A stretch of DNA of 64,000 nucleotides from assembly GCA_020850595.1 (NCBI GenBank), contig JADZEK010000172.1, positions 1-64,000 of the forward strand, given 5' to 3'. Source of the DNA: Anaerolineales bacterium (lineage in GTDB: Bacteria; Chloroflexota; Anaerolineae; Anaerolineales; UBA6663). This document shows, piece by piece, positions 31,688-40,760 of this stretch (the first letter of the stretch is position 1; each line of letters starts with the position of its first letter). The position numbers and the translations under genes were made by a program. The notes under the pieces are model-generated. The model was not told the DNA's origin. It searched no databases and worked only from the letters and a program-made list of their open reading frames with translations.

Positions 31688-32398
31688 ATGAGCAAGAAAG
31701 AGGAGCGCCGCCAGCGCCGCGCCGCCGAAGCCCGCCGCCGCCAGCTGCTGCTGATCGGCGGCATCACCATCGTGGCGGTCGCCATCGTCGGCTGGCTGGT
31801 GTGGCAAAACGTCAAGCCCATCGGCGAGATCGTGAGTATTCCGACCCAGACCTACGCCCAGGCCAACGGCAAGACGCTGGGCGCGGCCGACGCGCCGGTG
31901 ACGATCTTGCTCTTCTCCGACTTCCAATGCCCGATCTGCAAGGTCTTCGCCGACAACGTGGAGCAGCAGGTCATCGCCACCTACGTAGACACCGGGCGGG
32001 CCAAGCTGGAGTACCACCACTTTATTGTGATTGACGGCAACGTGGGCGGCAGCGAGTCGCGCGACGCGGCCGAGGCCAGCGAGTGCGCCAACGACCAGGG
32101 GCAGTTCTGGAACTTTCACGACCTGCTCTACGCCAACCAGGGCGCGCGCGAGGGCGGCGGGGCGTTTACCATCCGCCGCCTGAAGGCCATGGGCGCGGGC
32201 ATGGGGCTGGACAGCGCGGCCTTCGACGCCTGCATTGACTCGAACCAGCACGCCGCCGAGGTGCGCAGCGACGAGGCGCTGGCCGCGCAGTATGGCGTCA
32301 GCGGCACCCCGAGCGTCTTCATCAACGGCAACAAGGTCACGAACCCCAACGACCTGAGCCAGATTGACCAACTGATTACGCTGCAAGAGCAGCAGTAA
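31688..32398 (+). CDS. Membrane-anchored DsbA-like thiol oxidoreductase
   Basis: A 236-aa protein: a very basic N-terminus (about 1-18), one membrane anchor (about 20-40), then an extracytoplasmic thioredoxin fold of the DsbA/BdbD type. The active site is FQCPICK (C81, C84), and the cis-Pro loop is SGTPSVFING. It likely forms or rearranges disulfides in exported proteins. GGAGAGG precedes the ATG by about 10 nt, and TACAAT at 31642-31647 is a plausible -10. Another Cys pair (SECANDQ, DACIDS) lies in the helical insert. Confidence 0.85.
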   Translation: MSKKEERRQRRAAEARRRQLLLIGGITIVAVAIVGWLVWQNVKPIGEIVSIPTQTYAQANGKTLGAADAPVTILLFSDFQCPICKVFADNVEQQVIATYVDTGRAKLEYHHFIVIDGNVGGSESRDAAEASECANDQGQFWNFHDLLYANQGAREGGGAFTIRRLKAMGAGMGLDSAAFDACIDSNQHAAEVRSDEALAAQYGVSGTPSVFINGNKVTNPNDLSQIDQLITLQEQQ

Positions 32399-32586
32399 GG
32401 GCCGCCGCGCGCGCCAGAATCAAAAGCGAGGCCGGGTGGCATGTGCCGCTCGGCCCCGCTGTGTTTGGCGCAACCGCGCGGCCACGACTGACCGGCCAGG
32501 TAGTCAATCACGCCCAGCAAGTAGCCATCGCCCAGAGCCCCGCGAGCCGCATTGCGGCTTGGCCCAGAATGCGTTACAACCAACCT

Positions 32587-33555
32587 ATGCCCACTACCGA
32601 CAAGCTCCCCGCCGCGTGGCAGCGCCGCGCCGCCCTGCACGCCGACCCCGATACCACCGCCTACCGCCTGCTGAACGGCGCGGCCGACGGCTACCCCGAC
32701 CTGACCGTGGACCGCTACGGCCCGCTGCTGGTCGCCAACCTGTACACGGCGGGCGAGCGCGTGCCGCCTCCCACCCGCCTGCTGGAGACGCTAGCAGGCT
32801 GGGCGGGGGCCGAGGCCGTTTACCTAAAATATCGTCCGCGGCAGGCGAGTAACTTGGGCGCGGCCGAGCGGGCGGGGCTGGCCCCGGCCGAGGCGCTGCT
32901 GGGCCGCACGGTAGACGAAGTGGAGGCGCGGGAGAACGGGCTGCGCTACCGCGTTCGGCCCGGCGAGGGGCTGAGCACTGGGCTGTTCCTGGACATGCGC
33001 ACGGTGCGGGCCTGGCTGCGCGAGCAGGCGCGGGGCCAGAGCGTGCTGAACTGCTTCGCCTACACCTGCGCCTTCGGCGTGGCCGGGCTGACGGGCGGCG
33101 CGGCGCGGGTGGCGAACCTGGATGTCTCGAAGCGTTACCTGGACTGGGGCAAGCAGAACTACGCCGCCAACGGCCTGAGCGCGCCCGACACCGACTTCAT
33201 CTTCGGCGATGTGTTCGACTGGCTGAAGCGCTTCGCCCGCAGTGCCACGCAGTTCGACCTGGTGGTGCTCGACCCGCCCAGCTATGCCACCACCCGGCAG
33301 ACGCGCTTCTCGCTGGCGAAGGACTATGCCGGGCTGGTGGCGCTGGCTGCGCCGCTGGTGAAGCCGGGCGGGCGGCTGCTGGCCTGCGCCAACACGCACA
33401 CGGTGAGCCAGAAGGCGTTTTTGGCGCAGGTGCGGCGCGGCGCGCCCGACGGCCGCGCGACGGTGCTGAAGGTGGAGCATGAGCCGGAGCTGGATTTCCC
33501 GGTGGCGGCGGGGGAGCAGCCGTACTTGAAGGCGGCGTGGGTGAGTTTGGACTGA
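32587..33555 (+). CDS. Class I SAM-dependent methyltransferase, RlmI-like
   Basis: A protein of about 322 aa resembling 23S rRNA m5C methyltransferase RlmI and relatives. Landmarks are TAYRLLNGAADGYPDLTVDRYG (about 20-40), GLSTGLFLDMR, the SAM site VLNCFAYTCAFGVAG and the catalytic DLVVLDPPSYA. The full RlmI has an N-terminal PUA domain; here only a shortened version seems present. ATG 32587 is used, and ATG 32569 is equally possible. It probably modifies rRNA, but the exact base is uncertain. Confidence 0.8.
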   Translation: MPTTDKLPAAWQRRAALHADPDTTAYRLLNGAADGYPDLTVDRYGPLLVANLYTAGERVPPPTRLLETLAGWAGAEAVYLKYRPRQASNLGAAERAGLAPAEALLGRTVDEVEARENGLRYRVRPGEGLSTGLFLDMRTVRAWLREQARGQSVLNCFAYTCAFGVAGLTGGAARVANLDVSKRYLDWGKQNYAANGLSAPDTDFIFGDVFDWLKRFARSATQFDLVVLDPPSYATTRQTRFSLAKDYAGLVALAAPLVKPGGRLLACANTHTVSQKAFLAQVRRGAPDGRATVLKVEHEPELDFPVAAGEQPYLKAAWVSLD

Positions 33556-33589
33556 TGTAACGAGTTGGCGGGGTGTAGACGTGGGGGAC

Positions 33590-33642
33590 TTTTGCCACGA
33601 ATGAGCACGAATTGTGCGGCTTCGCCGCGAATGAACACGAAT
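33590..33642 (+). repeat. CACGAAT 10-bp-period repeat cluster 1
   Basis: CACGAAT occurs at 33596, 33606 and 33636, with CGCGAAT in between, preceded by TTTTGCC. The spacing is a multiple of ten. It is the first of five clusters between 33.5 and 37.2 kb, all non-coding. Confidence 0.7.
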
Positions 33643-33643
33643 A

Positions 33644-33671
33644 GGGAGAGGGAGAGGGAGAGGGAGAGGGG
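33644..33671 (+). repeat. (GGGAGA)4GGGG microsatellite, G-quadruplex motif
   Basis: Four GGGAGA units then GGGG: five G-runs of three or more with 3-nt loops, a textbook G-quadruplex pattern on the + strand. It lies between convergent genes, in a 367-bp gap that otherwise holds only the CACGAAT repeats and GC-rich DNA without a gene. Confidence 0.75.
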
Positions 33672-33922
33672 TAGAGGACCAGTTCGCGGCCGGCCACATT
33701 GGCACAAACAGGCGTGACCCTACCCAAACGCCGGCGGTGCAGGGCCGTGCGCGAGGCGGCGCGGCTGACGACGGCGCGGTGGGGGCACGTGGACGACGAG
33801 CCACGCCCACGGCGGGCAAATAAAAGGGCGGCGCTCGGCGCGCCGCCCCAATCAGCCACACCGGCACCACCACAGGTGCTTGTCAGACAGCTACCATCAG
33901 TCATCCACCAGCAGCCATCTGC

Positions 33923-35131
33923 CTACCCGCGCCAGACCGCCTCGTCGTAGGCGGGCAGTTCGCAGCGCAGGTCGCCGTCTTCGCGGTAGCCGAGGGCGTA
34001 GCCGGCCTGCATGAGCTGGTGGATTTCGCTGGTGCCCTCGTAGATGATGGCGCCGCGGCTGTTGCGCAGGTAGCGCTCCACGTCGTACTCATCACTGTAG
34101 CCGTACGCGCCGTGGATCTGGATGGCCTCGTTGGCGGCCTCGAAGGAGGCGTCGGTGGCGAACCACTTGCAGAGCGAGGTCTCCTTGGTGTTGCGTTTAC
34201 CCTGGTTCTTGAGCCACCCGGCGCGCAGGTAGAGCAAGCGGCCCATCTCATAGTCGCGCACCATGCGGGCGATCTTTTGCTGCACCAGTTGGTGCTTGCC
34301 GATCTCGCGGCCAAAGGCCTTGCGGCTGTTGGCGTAGCGCACGCTGGCCTCCAGCGAGGCGCGGATGAGGCCGACCGCGCCCGAGCCGACGGTGTAGCGG
34401 CCGTTGTCGAGGCAGCTCATGGCGATCTTGAAGCCCTCGCCCTCCTCGCCCAGGCGGTTGGCGGCGGGCACGCGCACGTCGGCGCAGTTGACCCAGCCGG
34501 TGGACCCGGCGCGCACGCCGAGCTTGCCGTGGATGTCGCCGCGCGTGACGCCGGGGCTGTCGGTCTCTATCAGGAACGCCGAAAGCTGGTCGTGCGGGTT
34601 GGGGCGCTCCGGGTTGGTGCGCGCCACCCATAGGATGTGGTGGGCCTTGGTCGCCAGGCTGATCCACATCTTCTCGCCGTTGACGAGGTAGTCGTCACCG
34701 TCGCGGCGGGCGGTGGAGGCCATGTTCGCCACGTCGCTGCCCACGCCCGGCTCAGTCAGGCCGAACATGGCGTACTTTTCACCCTTGGCTTGGGGCGTCA
34801 GGAAGCGCTGCTTCTGGTCCTCGTTCCCCCATTGCAGGATCGCCAGGCTGTTCAAGCCCATGTGCACCGACATAACCACGCGCAGGCTGGTGTCGCAGGC
34901 TTCCAGCTCCTCGCACACCAGGCCCAGGCTGAGGTAGTCAAAGCCCTGCCCGCCGTAACGCTCCGGCAGGCAGATGCCCAGGATGCCCAGCGCGCCCAGG
35001 CGCGGCAGGATGCTGGGGTGCATGGTCTGCGTGCGGTCGGCTTCTTTGATAATCGGTACGACCTCTTTCTCGCAATAGTCACGCACCATCTGCTGCACCA
35101 TGCGGTGCTCGTCGCTGAGGGAAAAATCCAT
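33923..35131 (-). CDS. Acyl-CoA dehydrogenase
   Basis: A 402-aa flavoenzyme that desaturates an acyl-CoA at the alpha-beta position and passes electrons to ETF. Landmarks are LPERYGGQGFDYLSLGLVCE, the FAD-binding FGLTEPGVGSD (123-133), KMWISLA, RKAFGREI, QIHGAYGY, and the catalytic base E365 in IIYEGTSEIHQL (short/medium-chain position). Length and signatures are complete. Acyl-chain specificity is not clear. It stands alone on the minus strand, flanked on both sides by CACGAAT repeat clusters. Confidence 0.92.
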   Translation of the reverse strand: MDFSLSDEHRMVQQMVRDYCEKEVVPIIKEADRTQTMHPSILPRLGALGILGICLPERYGGQGFDYLSLGLVCEELEACDTSLRVVMSVHMGLNSLAILQWGNEDQKQRFLTPQAKGEKYAMFGLTEPGVGSDVANMASTARRDGDDYLVNGEKMWISLATKAHHILWVARTNPERPNPHDQLSAFLIETDSPGVTRGDIHGKLGVRAGSTGWVNCADVRVPAANRLGEEGEGFKIAMSCLDNGRYTVGSGAVGLIRASLEASVRYANSRKAFGREIGKHQLVQQKIARMVRDYEMGRLLYLRAGWLKNQGKRNTKETSLCKWFATDASFEAANEAIQIHGAYGYSDEYDVERYLRNSRGAIIYEGTSEIHQLMQAGYALGYREDGDLRCELPAYDEAVWRG

Positions 35132-35186
35132 GCTCGGTGTCCTGGGTGAGGTGGCCTACGGTTTGGGGCTAATCATAACACTGGAG

Positions 35187-35435
35187 GCGGACAGGGGGAC
35201 TTTTGCCACGAATTATCACGAATGAGGGAACGAATGAGCACGAAGCGGGGAGGGGGAAGGGTTCGGGGCTAGATACGCCCTAGCGGGAAGCGGACAGGGG
35301 GACATTTGCCACGAATTATCACGAATGTGGGAACGAATGTTCACGAATTGGGGAAGGTGGAGACGGTGCGCTGTGGCGGGGATCGATTCATCCCATTCGT
35401 GCTCATTCGTCAAAATTCGTGCTCATTCGTGGCAA
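35187..35435. repeat. CACGAAT repeat clusters 2-4, incl. 57-bp direct repeat and inverted copy
   Basis: 35187-35244 and 35290-35347 are direct repeats of about 57 bp (offset 103), each with TTTGCCACGAATTATCACGAAT at its core. 35395-35435 carries the same module in the opposite orientation (ATTCGTG at 35395, 35415 and 35425, ending GGCAA). The last two face each other and could pair. They fill the gap between the divergent acyl-CoA dehydrogenase and ALDH genes. Confidence 0.75.
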
Positions 35436-35501
35436 TAATCCCCCTCTACCACCCGTCCCTTTATAATAGCTCTGCCACGTTACCCCCGAAGGAGCTTCCG
35501 T

Positions 35502-37025
35502 ATGCAAGCGCTGCTAGAAAAACTCAACCTGAACGCCACGAACGCAGGCGCGTGCACCGGCGCCGACGGCTGGATCAGCGACCCGGCGGGCAAGCCGCTG
35601 GTCTCATATAACCCGGCCACGGGCGAGGCCATCGCCACGGTGGTGCAGGCCACCGCCGCGAGCTATGAGACGGTCGTGGCCGGCGCGGCCGCGGCCTTCC
35701 GCGCCTGGCAGACGCTGCCCGCCCCCAAGCGCGGGGCGGTGGTGCGCGACCTGGGTAACCTGCTGCGCGAGTATCAGGAGCCGCTGGGCGAGCTGGTGAG
35801 CGCCGAGATGGGCAAGATTCGGCCGGAGGGCGCGGGCGAGGTGCAGGAGATGATTGATATCTGCGACTTCGCCGTGGGGCTGTCGCGCCAACTCTACGGC
35901 GTCACCACGCCCAGCGAGCGCCCCGGCCACCGCATGTACGAGCAGTGGCACCCCTTGGGCGTGGTCGGCATTATCACGGCCTTCAACTTCCCCACCGCCG
36001 TGTGGAGCTGGAACAGCGCCATCGCTGCGGTGTGCGGCGACACGATGGTCTGGAAGCCCGCCTCGGCCGTGCCGCTGTGCGGCGTGGCGGTGCAGCACCT
36101 GTGCAACCGGGTGATGAGCGATCACGGGCTGAGCGGGGTGTTTAACCTGCTGGTCGGCTCGGGGCGCGAGGTGGGCGAGCGCCTGCTCAACGACCGCCGC
36201 GTGCCGCTGGTGTCGTTCACCGGCTCGGTGAGCATGGGCCGGCATGTAGCCGCCACGGTGGCCGAGCGCCTGGGGCGCACGATCTTGGAACTGGGCGGCA
36301 ACAACGCCATCATCGTCACCGAAGACGCCGACTTAGCGCTGGCGACGCGCGCGATCTTGTTCGCGGCGGTAGGCACGGCCGGGCAGCGCTGCACCACCAC
36401 GCGCCGCATCATCGTGCACAAGAGCGTGGCGGGCGAGCTGCTCTCGCGGTTGCAGCGCGCCTACAGCCAGGTGACGATCGGCAACCCGCTCGCGGCGGGC
36501 GTGCTGATGGGGCCGTTGGTGAACGCCGAGGCGGTGGACGACATGTTCACCGCCCTGGCGCGCGTGGAGGCCGAGGGCGGGCAGGTGTTCGTGGGCGGGC
36601 AGCGCCAGCCAGACCTGGGGCCGTGCTTTGTCGAACCGACCATCGTGACCATGCCCCACCAGACGCCGCTGGTGTGCGAGGAGACCTTCGCGCCGATTTT
36701 GTACGTGCTGGAATACGAGACCCTGGACGAGGCCATTGCCCTGCACAACGGCGTGCCGCAGGGGCTGTCGAGCGGCATGTTCACCACCAGCCTGCTGTCG
36801 GCCGAGCGCTTCCTGTCGGCCACGGGCAGCGACTGCGGCATGGCGAACATCAACGTCGGCACCAGCGGCGCGGAAATCGGCCTGGGGTTCGGCGGCGAGA
36901 AGGAGACCGGCGGCGGGCGCGAAAGCGGCTCGGACGCCTGGAAGGGCTACATGCGCCGCCAGTCCAACGTCATCAACTGGAGCCGCGACCTGCCGCTGGC
37001 GCAGGGGATTAAGTTTGGGGATTAA
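35502..37025 (+). CDS. Aldehyde dehydrogenase, ALDH7-like (alpha-aminoadipate semialdehyde type)
   Basis: A 507-aa NAD-dependent aldehyde dehydrogenase. Catalytic E263 is in LELGGNN and nucleophile C297 in GQRCTT. Other signatures are TAFNFPTAVWSWN, VWKPASAVPLC and SFTGSVSMGR. The RCTTTRRIIVH segment, FGGEKETGGGRESGSDAWK and overall length point to the ALDH7/L-piperidine-6-carboxylate dehydrogenase group, which makes alpha-aminoadipate from lysine breakdown. GAAGGAG precedes the ATG, and TATAAT at 35462-35467 is a likely -10. The next gene is lysX, which consumes alpha-aminoadipate. Confidence 0.88.
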   Translation: MQALLEKLNLNATNAGACTGADGWISDPAGKPLVSYNPATGEAIATVVQATAASYETVVAGAAAAFRAWQTLPAPKRGAVVRDLGNLLREYQEPLGELVSAEMGKIRPEGAGEVQEMIDICDFAVGLSRQLYGVTTPSERPGHRMYEQWHPLGVVGIITAFNFPTAVWSWNSAIAAVCGDTMVWKPASAVPLCGVAVQHLCNRVMSDHGLSGVFNLLVGSGREVGERLLNDRRVPLVSFTGSVSMGRHVAATVAERLGRTILELGGNNAIIVTEDADLALATRAILFAAVGTAGQRCTTTRRIIVHKSVAGELLSRLQRAYSQVTIGNPLAAGVLMGPLVNAEAVDDMFTALARVEAEGGQVFVGGQRQPDLGPCFVEPTIVTMPHQTPLVCEETFAPILYVLEYETLDEAIALHNGVPQGLSSGMFTTSLLSAERFLSATGSDCGMANINVGTSGAEIGLGFGGEKETGGGRESGSDAWKGYMRRQSNVINWSRDLPLAQGIKFGD

Positions 37026-37103
37026 GTAAGACAGAGGGAAAGGAAAGAGGAAGGTCAACCGCAGCGGACGGCGCAGGGAGCCGGCGCCGTCCGCTCGATT
37101 TTC

Positions 37104-37146
37104 ATTCGTGTTCATTCGCCCCAATTCGTGCGCATTCGTGGCAAAA
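37104..37146 (-). repeat. CACGAAT repeat cluster 5 (inverted orientation)
   Basis: ATTCGTG at 37104, 37124 and 37134, with ATTCGCC between, ending GGCAAAA. Same module and 10-bp period as the other clusters, here between the ALDH and lysX genes. Confidence 0.7.
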
Positions 37147-37217
37147 GTCTCCGTAGGCCTGCCGCCCCGCGCCGCCCGCCAAACCGGGTTAGAATTGGCT
37201 CAGGAGTCCAGATTACT

Positions 37218-38120
37218 GTGCAAAAAATCGGCATCTTACTCTCCCGCGTGCGCGTGGAGGAAAAGTGGCTGTTTGAGGCGTTCGAGAAGCGCGGCGCGGC
37301 TTATGACCGGCTGGACGACCGTGAGTTGATCTTCAACCTCGATCAGCCCGACCACTGGCGGCAGTACGCGGTGGTGCTGGAGCGCAGCATCTCGTTTGGC
37401 CGCGGGCTGTACGCGCTGCAAATCCTCAACCGCTTCGGCGTGCCCACCATCAACAGCGCCGCCGTGGCCGCCACCTGCGGCGACAAGCTGCTCACCTCGG
37501 CCGCGCTGCAAGCGGCGGGCGTGCCCCAGCCCAACGTGCGCGTGGCCTTCACGCCGGAGGCCGCGCTCAAGGCTATCGAGGAGATGGGCTACCCGGTGGT
37601 GCTCAAGCCCGTCATCGGCTCGTGGGGGCGGCTGGTCACCAAGATCAACGACCGCGAGGCGGCCGAGGGCCTGCTGGAGCACCGCGAGGTGCTGGGCAGC
37701 TATTACCACCAGATTTACTACTTGCAGGAATACATCCGCAAACCGGGGCGTGATATCCGCGCTTACGTCGTGGGCGACGAGACCATCGCCGCCAGCTACC
37801 GCTCGAGCAAGCACTGGATCACCAACACCGCGCGCGGCGGGGCGGGTACCAACTGCCCGGTGACGCCGGAGCTGAATGCGCTGTGCCGGGCGGCGGCGCG
37901 GGCGGTGGGCGGCGGCGTGCTGGCGATTGACCTGCTCGAAGACCCGCAGCGCGGCTTCTTGGTCAACGAAGTCAACCACACGATGGAGTTTCACGCCTCG
38001 GCCCCGGCCACCGGCATTGACATCCCCGGCGCCGTGGCCGACTACGCCCTGCGCGTGGCGCGGGGCGTCACCGAGGCGGCCACGGCCAACCCCGCCATTC
38101 CTTCCACCACTCCTTCATAA
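37218..38120 (+). CDS. lysX: LysX-like ATP-grasp ligase (alpha-aminoadipate-LysW)
   Basis: About 300 aa, RimK-type ATP-grasp. The start is GTG 37218, with AGGAG about 11 nt upstream; the protein then begins [15 protein letters not shown], as LysX proteins do. The core has [17 protein letters not shown], the phosphate-binding [14 protein letters not shown], and the specificity loop NEVNHTMEF, typical of LysX/ArgX rather than RimK. It attaches alpha-aminoadipate (or glutamate) to the C-terminus of the carrier protein LysW in lysine (or arginine) synthesis. No lysW or lysZ gene is nearby, which is unusual, so the substrate remains open. Confidence 0.82.
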   Translation: MQKIGILLSRVRVEEKWLFEAFEKRGAAYDRLDDRELIFNLDQPDHWRQYAVVLERSISFGRGLYALQILNRFGVPTINSAAVAATCGDKLLTSAALQAAGVPQPNVRVAFTPEAALKAIEEMGYPVVLKPVIGSWGRLVTKINDREAAEGLLEHREVLGSYYHQIYYLQEYIRKPGRDIRAYVVGDETIAASYRSSKHWITNTARGGAGTNCPVTPELNALCRAAARAVGGGVLAIDLLEDPQRGFLVNEVNHTMEFHASAPATGIDIPGAVADYALRVARGVTEAATANPAIPSTTPS

Positions 38121-38187
38121 TTGCCCCACAATCCACCGGCATACTCCTGGTCATAGGTGAGTGGTCTGCGGCTAAAAGGAGAGCAAC

Positions 38188-38655
38188 ATGACCAGGCGGA
38201 TTGTGATTGGGGTGCTGATTTTTCTGGTGTTGGCGGCGGGGGCGGTGGGCGTGGGGGCGATGGCCTTCCGCGCCGGGATGATGCAGGGCCTGGCGGCCAG
38301 CGGGCAGGTGGTAGCGCCCGACGGCGCCGGCCCGATGATGTGGTGGCACAGCGGCCCGATGATGTTCGGCGGGCGCGGCCACATGGGCTGGGGCTGGGGC
38401 GGCGGCTTTGGCTTCTTGCAGTGCCTGTTCCCGCTGTTCGGTCTGCTGCTGCTATTCGCCCTGCTGCGCTTTACCTTCGGCCCGCGCCACTGGGGTTGGG
38501 GCCGGCGCGGTAACGGCCCGTGGGGCGGCGGGCCGGGCATGAACTGGGGCGAGCACGCCGTGCCCCCGGGCTTTGAGGAATGGCACCGCCGCGCGCACGG
38601 GCAAGCGGCCCCGCCGCCCCCGCCCGCGGAGCCGCCGGCGCAGCCCGGCCAGTAG
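38188..38655 (+). CDS. Gly/Met/Trp-rich membrane protein upstream of a two-component system
   Basis: A 155-aa protein with an N-terminal membrane segment (about 5-25), a Met/His/Gly/Trp-rich loop (MMWWHSGPMMFGG, HMGWGWGG), a second membrane segment (about 75-93) and a Pro-rich tail. Met- and His-rich loops can bind copper or other soft metals, but that is speculation. AAGGAGA lies about 7 nt before the ATG. It is followed by a response-regulator gene after 72 nt and may be its target or sensor accessory. Confidence 0.6.
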   Translation: MTRRIVIGVLIFLVLAAGAVGVGAMAFRAGMMQGLAASGQVVAPDGAGPMMWWHSGPMMFGGRGHMGWGWGGGFGFLQCLFPLFGLLLLFALLRFTFGPRHWGWGRRGNGPWGGGPGMNWGEHAVPPGFEEWHRRAHGQAAPPPPPAEPPAQPGQ

Positions 38656-38727
38656 TCTGAGCCTGTTCGTCCGCCAGCAGCGGGCCGGCGCGCGCGCCGG
38701 CCCGCCCTGTCTCGCGCTGACCCGCGT

Positions 38728-39414
38728 ATGGCGACCATCCTGGTGGTAGACGACGAACCCCGCATCACGCAGCTGGCGCGCGACTATCTGGTGCACGCCG
38801 GCTTTGCGGTGGACACCGCCCCCGACGGCCCGGCCGCGCTAGCCGCTTTTCGCGCCGGCCCGCCCGACCTGGTGGTGCTCGACCTGGGCTTGCCCAAGCT
38901 CGACGGACTGGACGTGGCCCGCCGCCTGCGGCAAGACAGCAACGTGCCCATCATCATGCTCACCGCTCGCGGCGAAGAGTCCGACAAGCTGGTGGGGCTG
39001 GCGCTAGGGGCCGACGACTACATGGTGAAGCCCTTCAGCCCCAAAGAACTGGTAGCGCGCGTGCGCGCGGTGCTGCGCCGCGCCGACCACGCCGCGCCGG
39101 CCGCGCCCAACGCCGTCATCCGCGCCGCCGACCTGACGCTCGACCCCACCCGCCTGAGCGTCAAACGCGGTGACGACCGCCTGGACCTGACCGCCACCGA
39201 ATTCGCGCTACTGGCAACGCTGGCCCGCGAACCGGGGCGGGTGTTCAGCCGCGCCCAACTGCTCGATGCGGTGCGCGGCGTGGCGGTGGAGAGCTACGAA
39301 CGCGCGATTGACACGCACATCAAGAATCTGCGCCGCAAGCTGGAACCGGACCCGCGTGAGCCGCGCTATTTGCTGACGGTGTACGGCCTGGGCTATAAGT
39401 TCGCCGATGACTGA
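38728..39414 (+). CDS. OmpR/PhoB-family response regulator
   Basis: 228 aa: receiver domain (1-120) with D8-D9-E10, phospho-acceptor D52 in VVLDLGLP and K in MVKPF, then the winged-helix output domain (about 130-228; LTATEFALLATLAREPGRVFSR, VESYERAIDTHIKNLRRKL). It binds direct repeats as a dimer in this family. It overlaps the kinase gene by 8 nt and is translationally coupled to it. Confidence 0.93.
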   Translation: MATILVVDDEPRITQLARDYLVHAGFAVDTAPDGPAALAAFRAGPPDLVVLDLGLPKLDGLDVARRLRQDSNVPIIMLTARGEESDKLVGLALGADDYMVKPFSPKELVARVRAVLRRADHAAPAAPNAVIRAADLTLDPTRLSVKRGDDRLDLTATEFALLATLAREPGRVFSRAQLLDAVRGVAVESYERAIDTHIKNLRRKLEPDPREPRYLLTVYGLGYKFADD

Positions 39415-40606
39415 CCCAGCCGCCCCGCCCCCCGGCCCCGCGGCGGAACGCGACGCCCCCCCGCCCTTCTTCCCGCCCTGGCGTCACCAGCGCCCGCCCT
39501 GGTGGCCGGAGGGCGAACCGTGGCCGCCGCGCCGTGGACCAGGCGGGCGCCTGGGGCGCGACTACCGCCGGCGCTTCATGCGGCGCGGCGCGCTCTTCCT
39601 GCTGCTGGTGTTCGTCTTCACCGTCGGCGGCTGCACGCTGGCCTTCTGGCTCGCCACCGCCTCGTTCAACGGCCTGCATATGCCGCACGGCCTGATGCCC
39701 CTCGCGCGCCTCGCGCCGGTGGCGGTGGTGCTGTTCCTCGTGTTCGGCGCGGCGCTGATGCTGCGCGGGCTGCGGCGCGTGACCGACCCGGTGGATGATT
39801 TCCTCGACGCGGTGTCGCGCGTGGCCGACGGCGACCTGGCGGTGCGCGTGCCCGAGCGCGGCCCCCACGAAAACCGCCGCCTGGCCCGCGCCTTCAACAC
39901 CATGGCCGAACGGCTGCAAGCCAATGAAACCCATCGCCGCTCGCTGCTGGCCGACGTGACCCACGAACTGCGCACGCCGCTGACGGTGATCCAGGGCAAC
40001 TTGGAGGGCCTGCTGGACGGCGTTTACCCGGCCGACGCCGCACACCTGGCTCCGGTGCTCGACGAGACGCGCGTGCTGGGGCGGCTGATTGACGACCTGC
40101 GCACGCTGGCGCAAGCCGAGAGCGGCACGCTGGCGCTGCACCGTGAGCCGACCGATCTGGGTGTGCTGGCCGGCGAGACGCTGGCGGCCTTTAGGCCGCA
40201 GGCAGCCACGCAGGGCGTGACTCTGACGCTGGCCGTGGCGGACGACCTGCCACTCGCCAACGTGGATCCGCTACGTCTGCGCGAAGTTTTGAGCAACCTG
40301 GTGGCGAACGCGCTGCGCTACACGCCGGGCGGGGGCACGGTGACGCTGCGCGGGCGGGTTGAGGCGGCGAGCGCGGGCGGCGGCGAGGCGGCGCTGGTGC
40401 TGGAGGTGGCCGACACCGGCGCGGGTATCGCGCCGGAGCGCCTGGCGCATATCTTTGACCGCTTTTACAAGTCGCCGGACTCGCCGGGGACGGGGCTGGG
40501 GCTGGCGATTGCGAAGAACCTGGCGGCGGCGCACGGCGGCGAGCTGACGGCGCAGAGCGCGCCGGGCATGGGCACGACCATGCGCCTGCGGCTCGCGGCG
40601 GAGTAA
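39407..40606 (+). CDS. Sensor histidine kinase (BaeS-like)
   Basis: A 399-aa kinase. A Pro/Arg-rich cytoplasmic N-terminus (about 1-58) is unusual. Two membrane segments follow (about 60-84 and 97-118) with a very short external loop (LATASFNGLHMPHG), then HAMP (about 120-172). HisKA has H186 in ADVTHELRTPLT, and HATPase has LSNLVANALRYTP, DTGAGI and GTGLGLAIAKNLAAAHGG. The tiny loop suggests sensing inside the membrane or through a partner such as the Gly/Met-rich protein at 38188. Partner regulator is encoded immediately upstream. Confidence 0.92.
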   Translation: MTDPAAPPPGPAAERDAPPPFFPPWRHQRPPWWPEGEPWPPRRGPGGRLGRDYRRRFMRRGALFLLLVFVFTVGGCTLAFWLATASFNGLHMPHGLMPLARLAPVAVVLFLVFGAALMLRGLRRVTDPVDDFLDAVSRVADGDLAVRVPERGPHENRRLARAFNTMAERLQANETHRRSLLADVTHELRTPLTVIQGNLEGLLDGVYPADAAHLAPVLDETRVLGRLIDDLRTLAQAESGTLALHREPTDLGVLAGETLAAFRPQAATQGVTLTLAVADDLPLANVDPLRLREVLSNLVANALRYTPGGGTVTLRGRVEAASAGGGEAALVLEVADTGAGIAPERLAHIFDRFYKSPDSPGTGLGLAIAKNLAAAHGGELTAQSAPGMGTTMRLRLAAE

Positions 40607-40760
40607 GGCGAGGCACTTGGCGCGCGGGGCCAATCGGGGAGAGCGCTGGGCGAGACGCTGCGCGTCACCCGCCACAAAGCCACGACACGACCATCCGATT
40701 GAGGCGGGTGGCTCAGAAACAACCGCCATTTTGATAGCCGGCCCGGGGCGTCGGCCGAGC

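Noticed and set aside
33590-37146. CRISPR array
   Set aside because: The CACGAAT units are 7-10 bp with no unique spacers of even length and no cas genes; they are a different kind of repeat.
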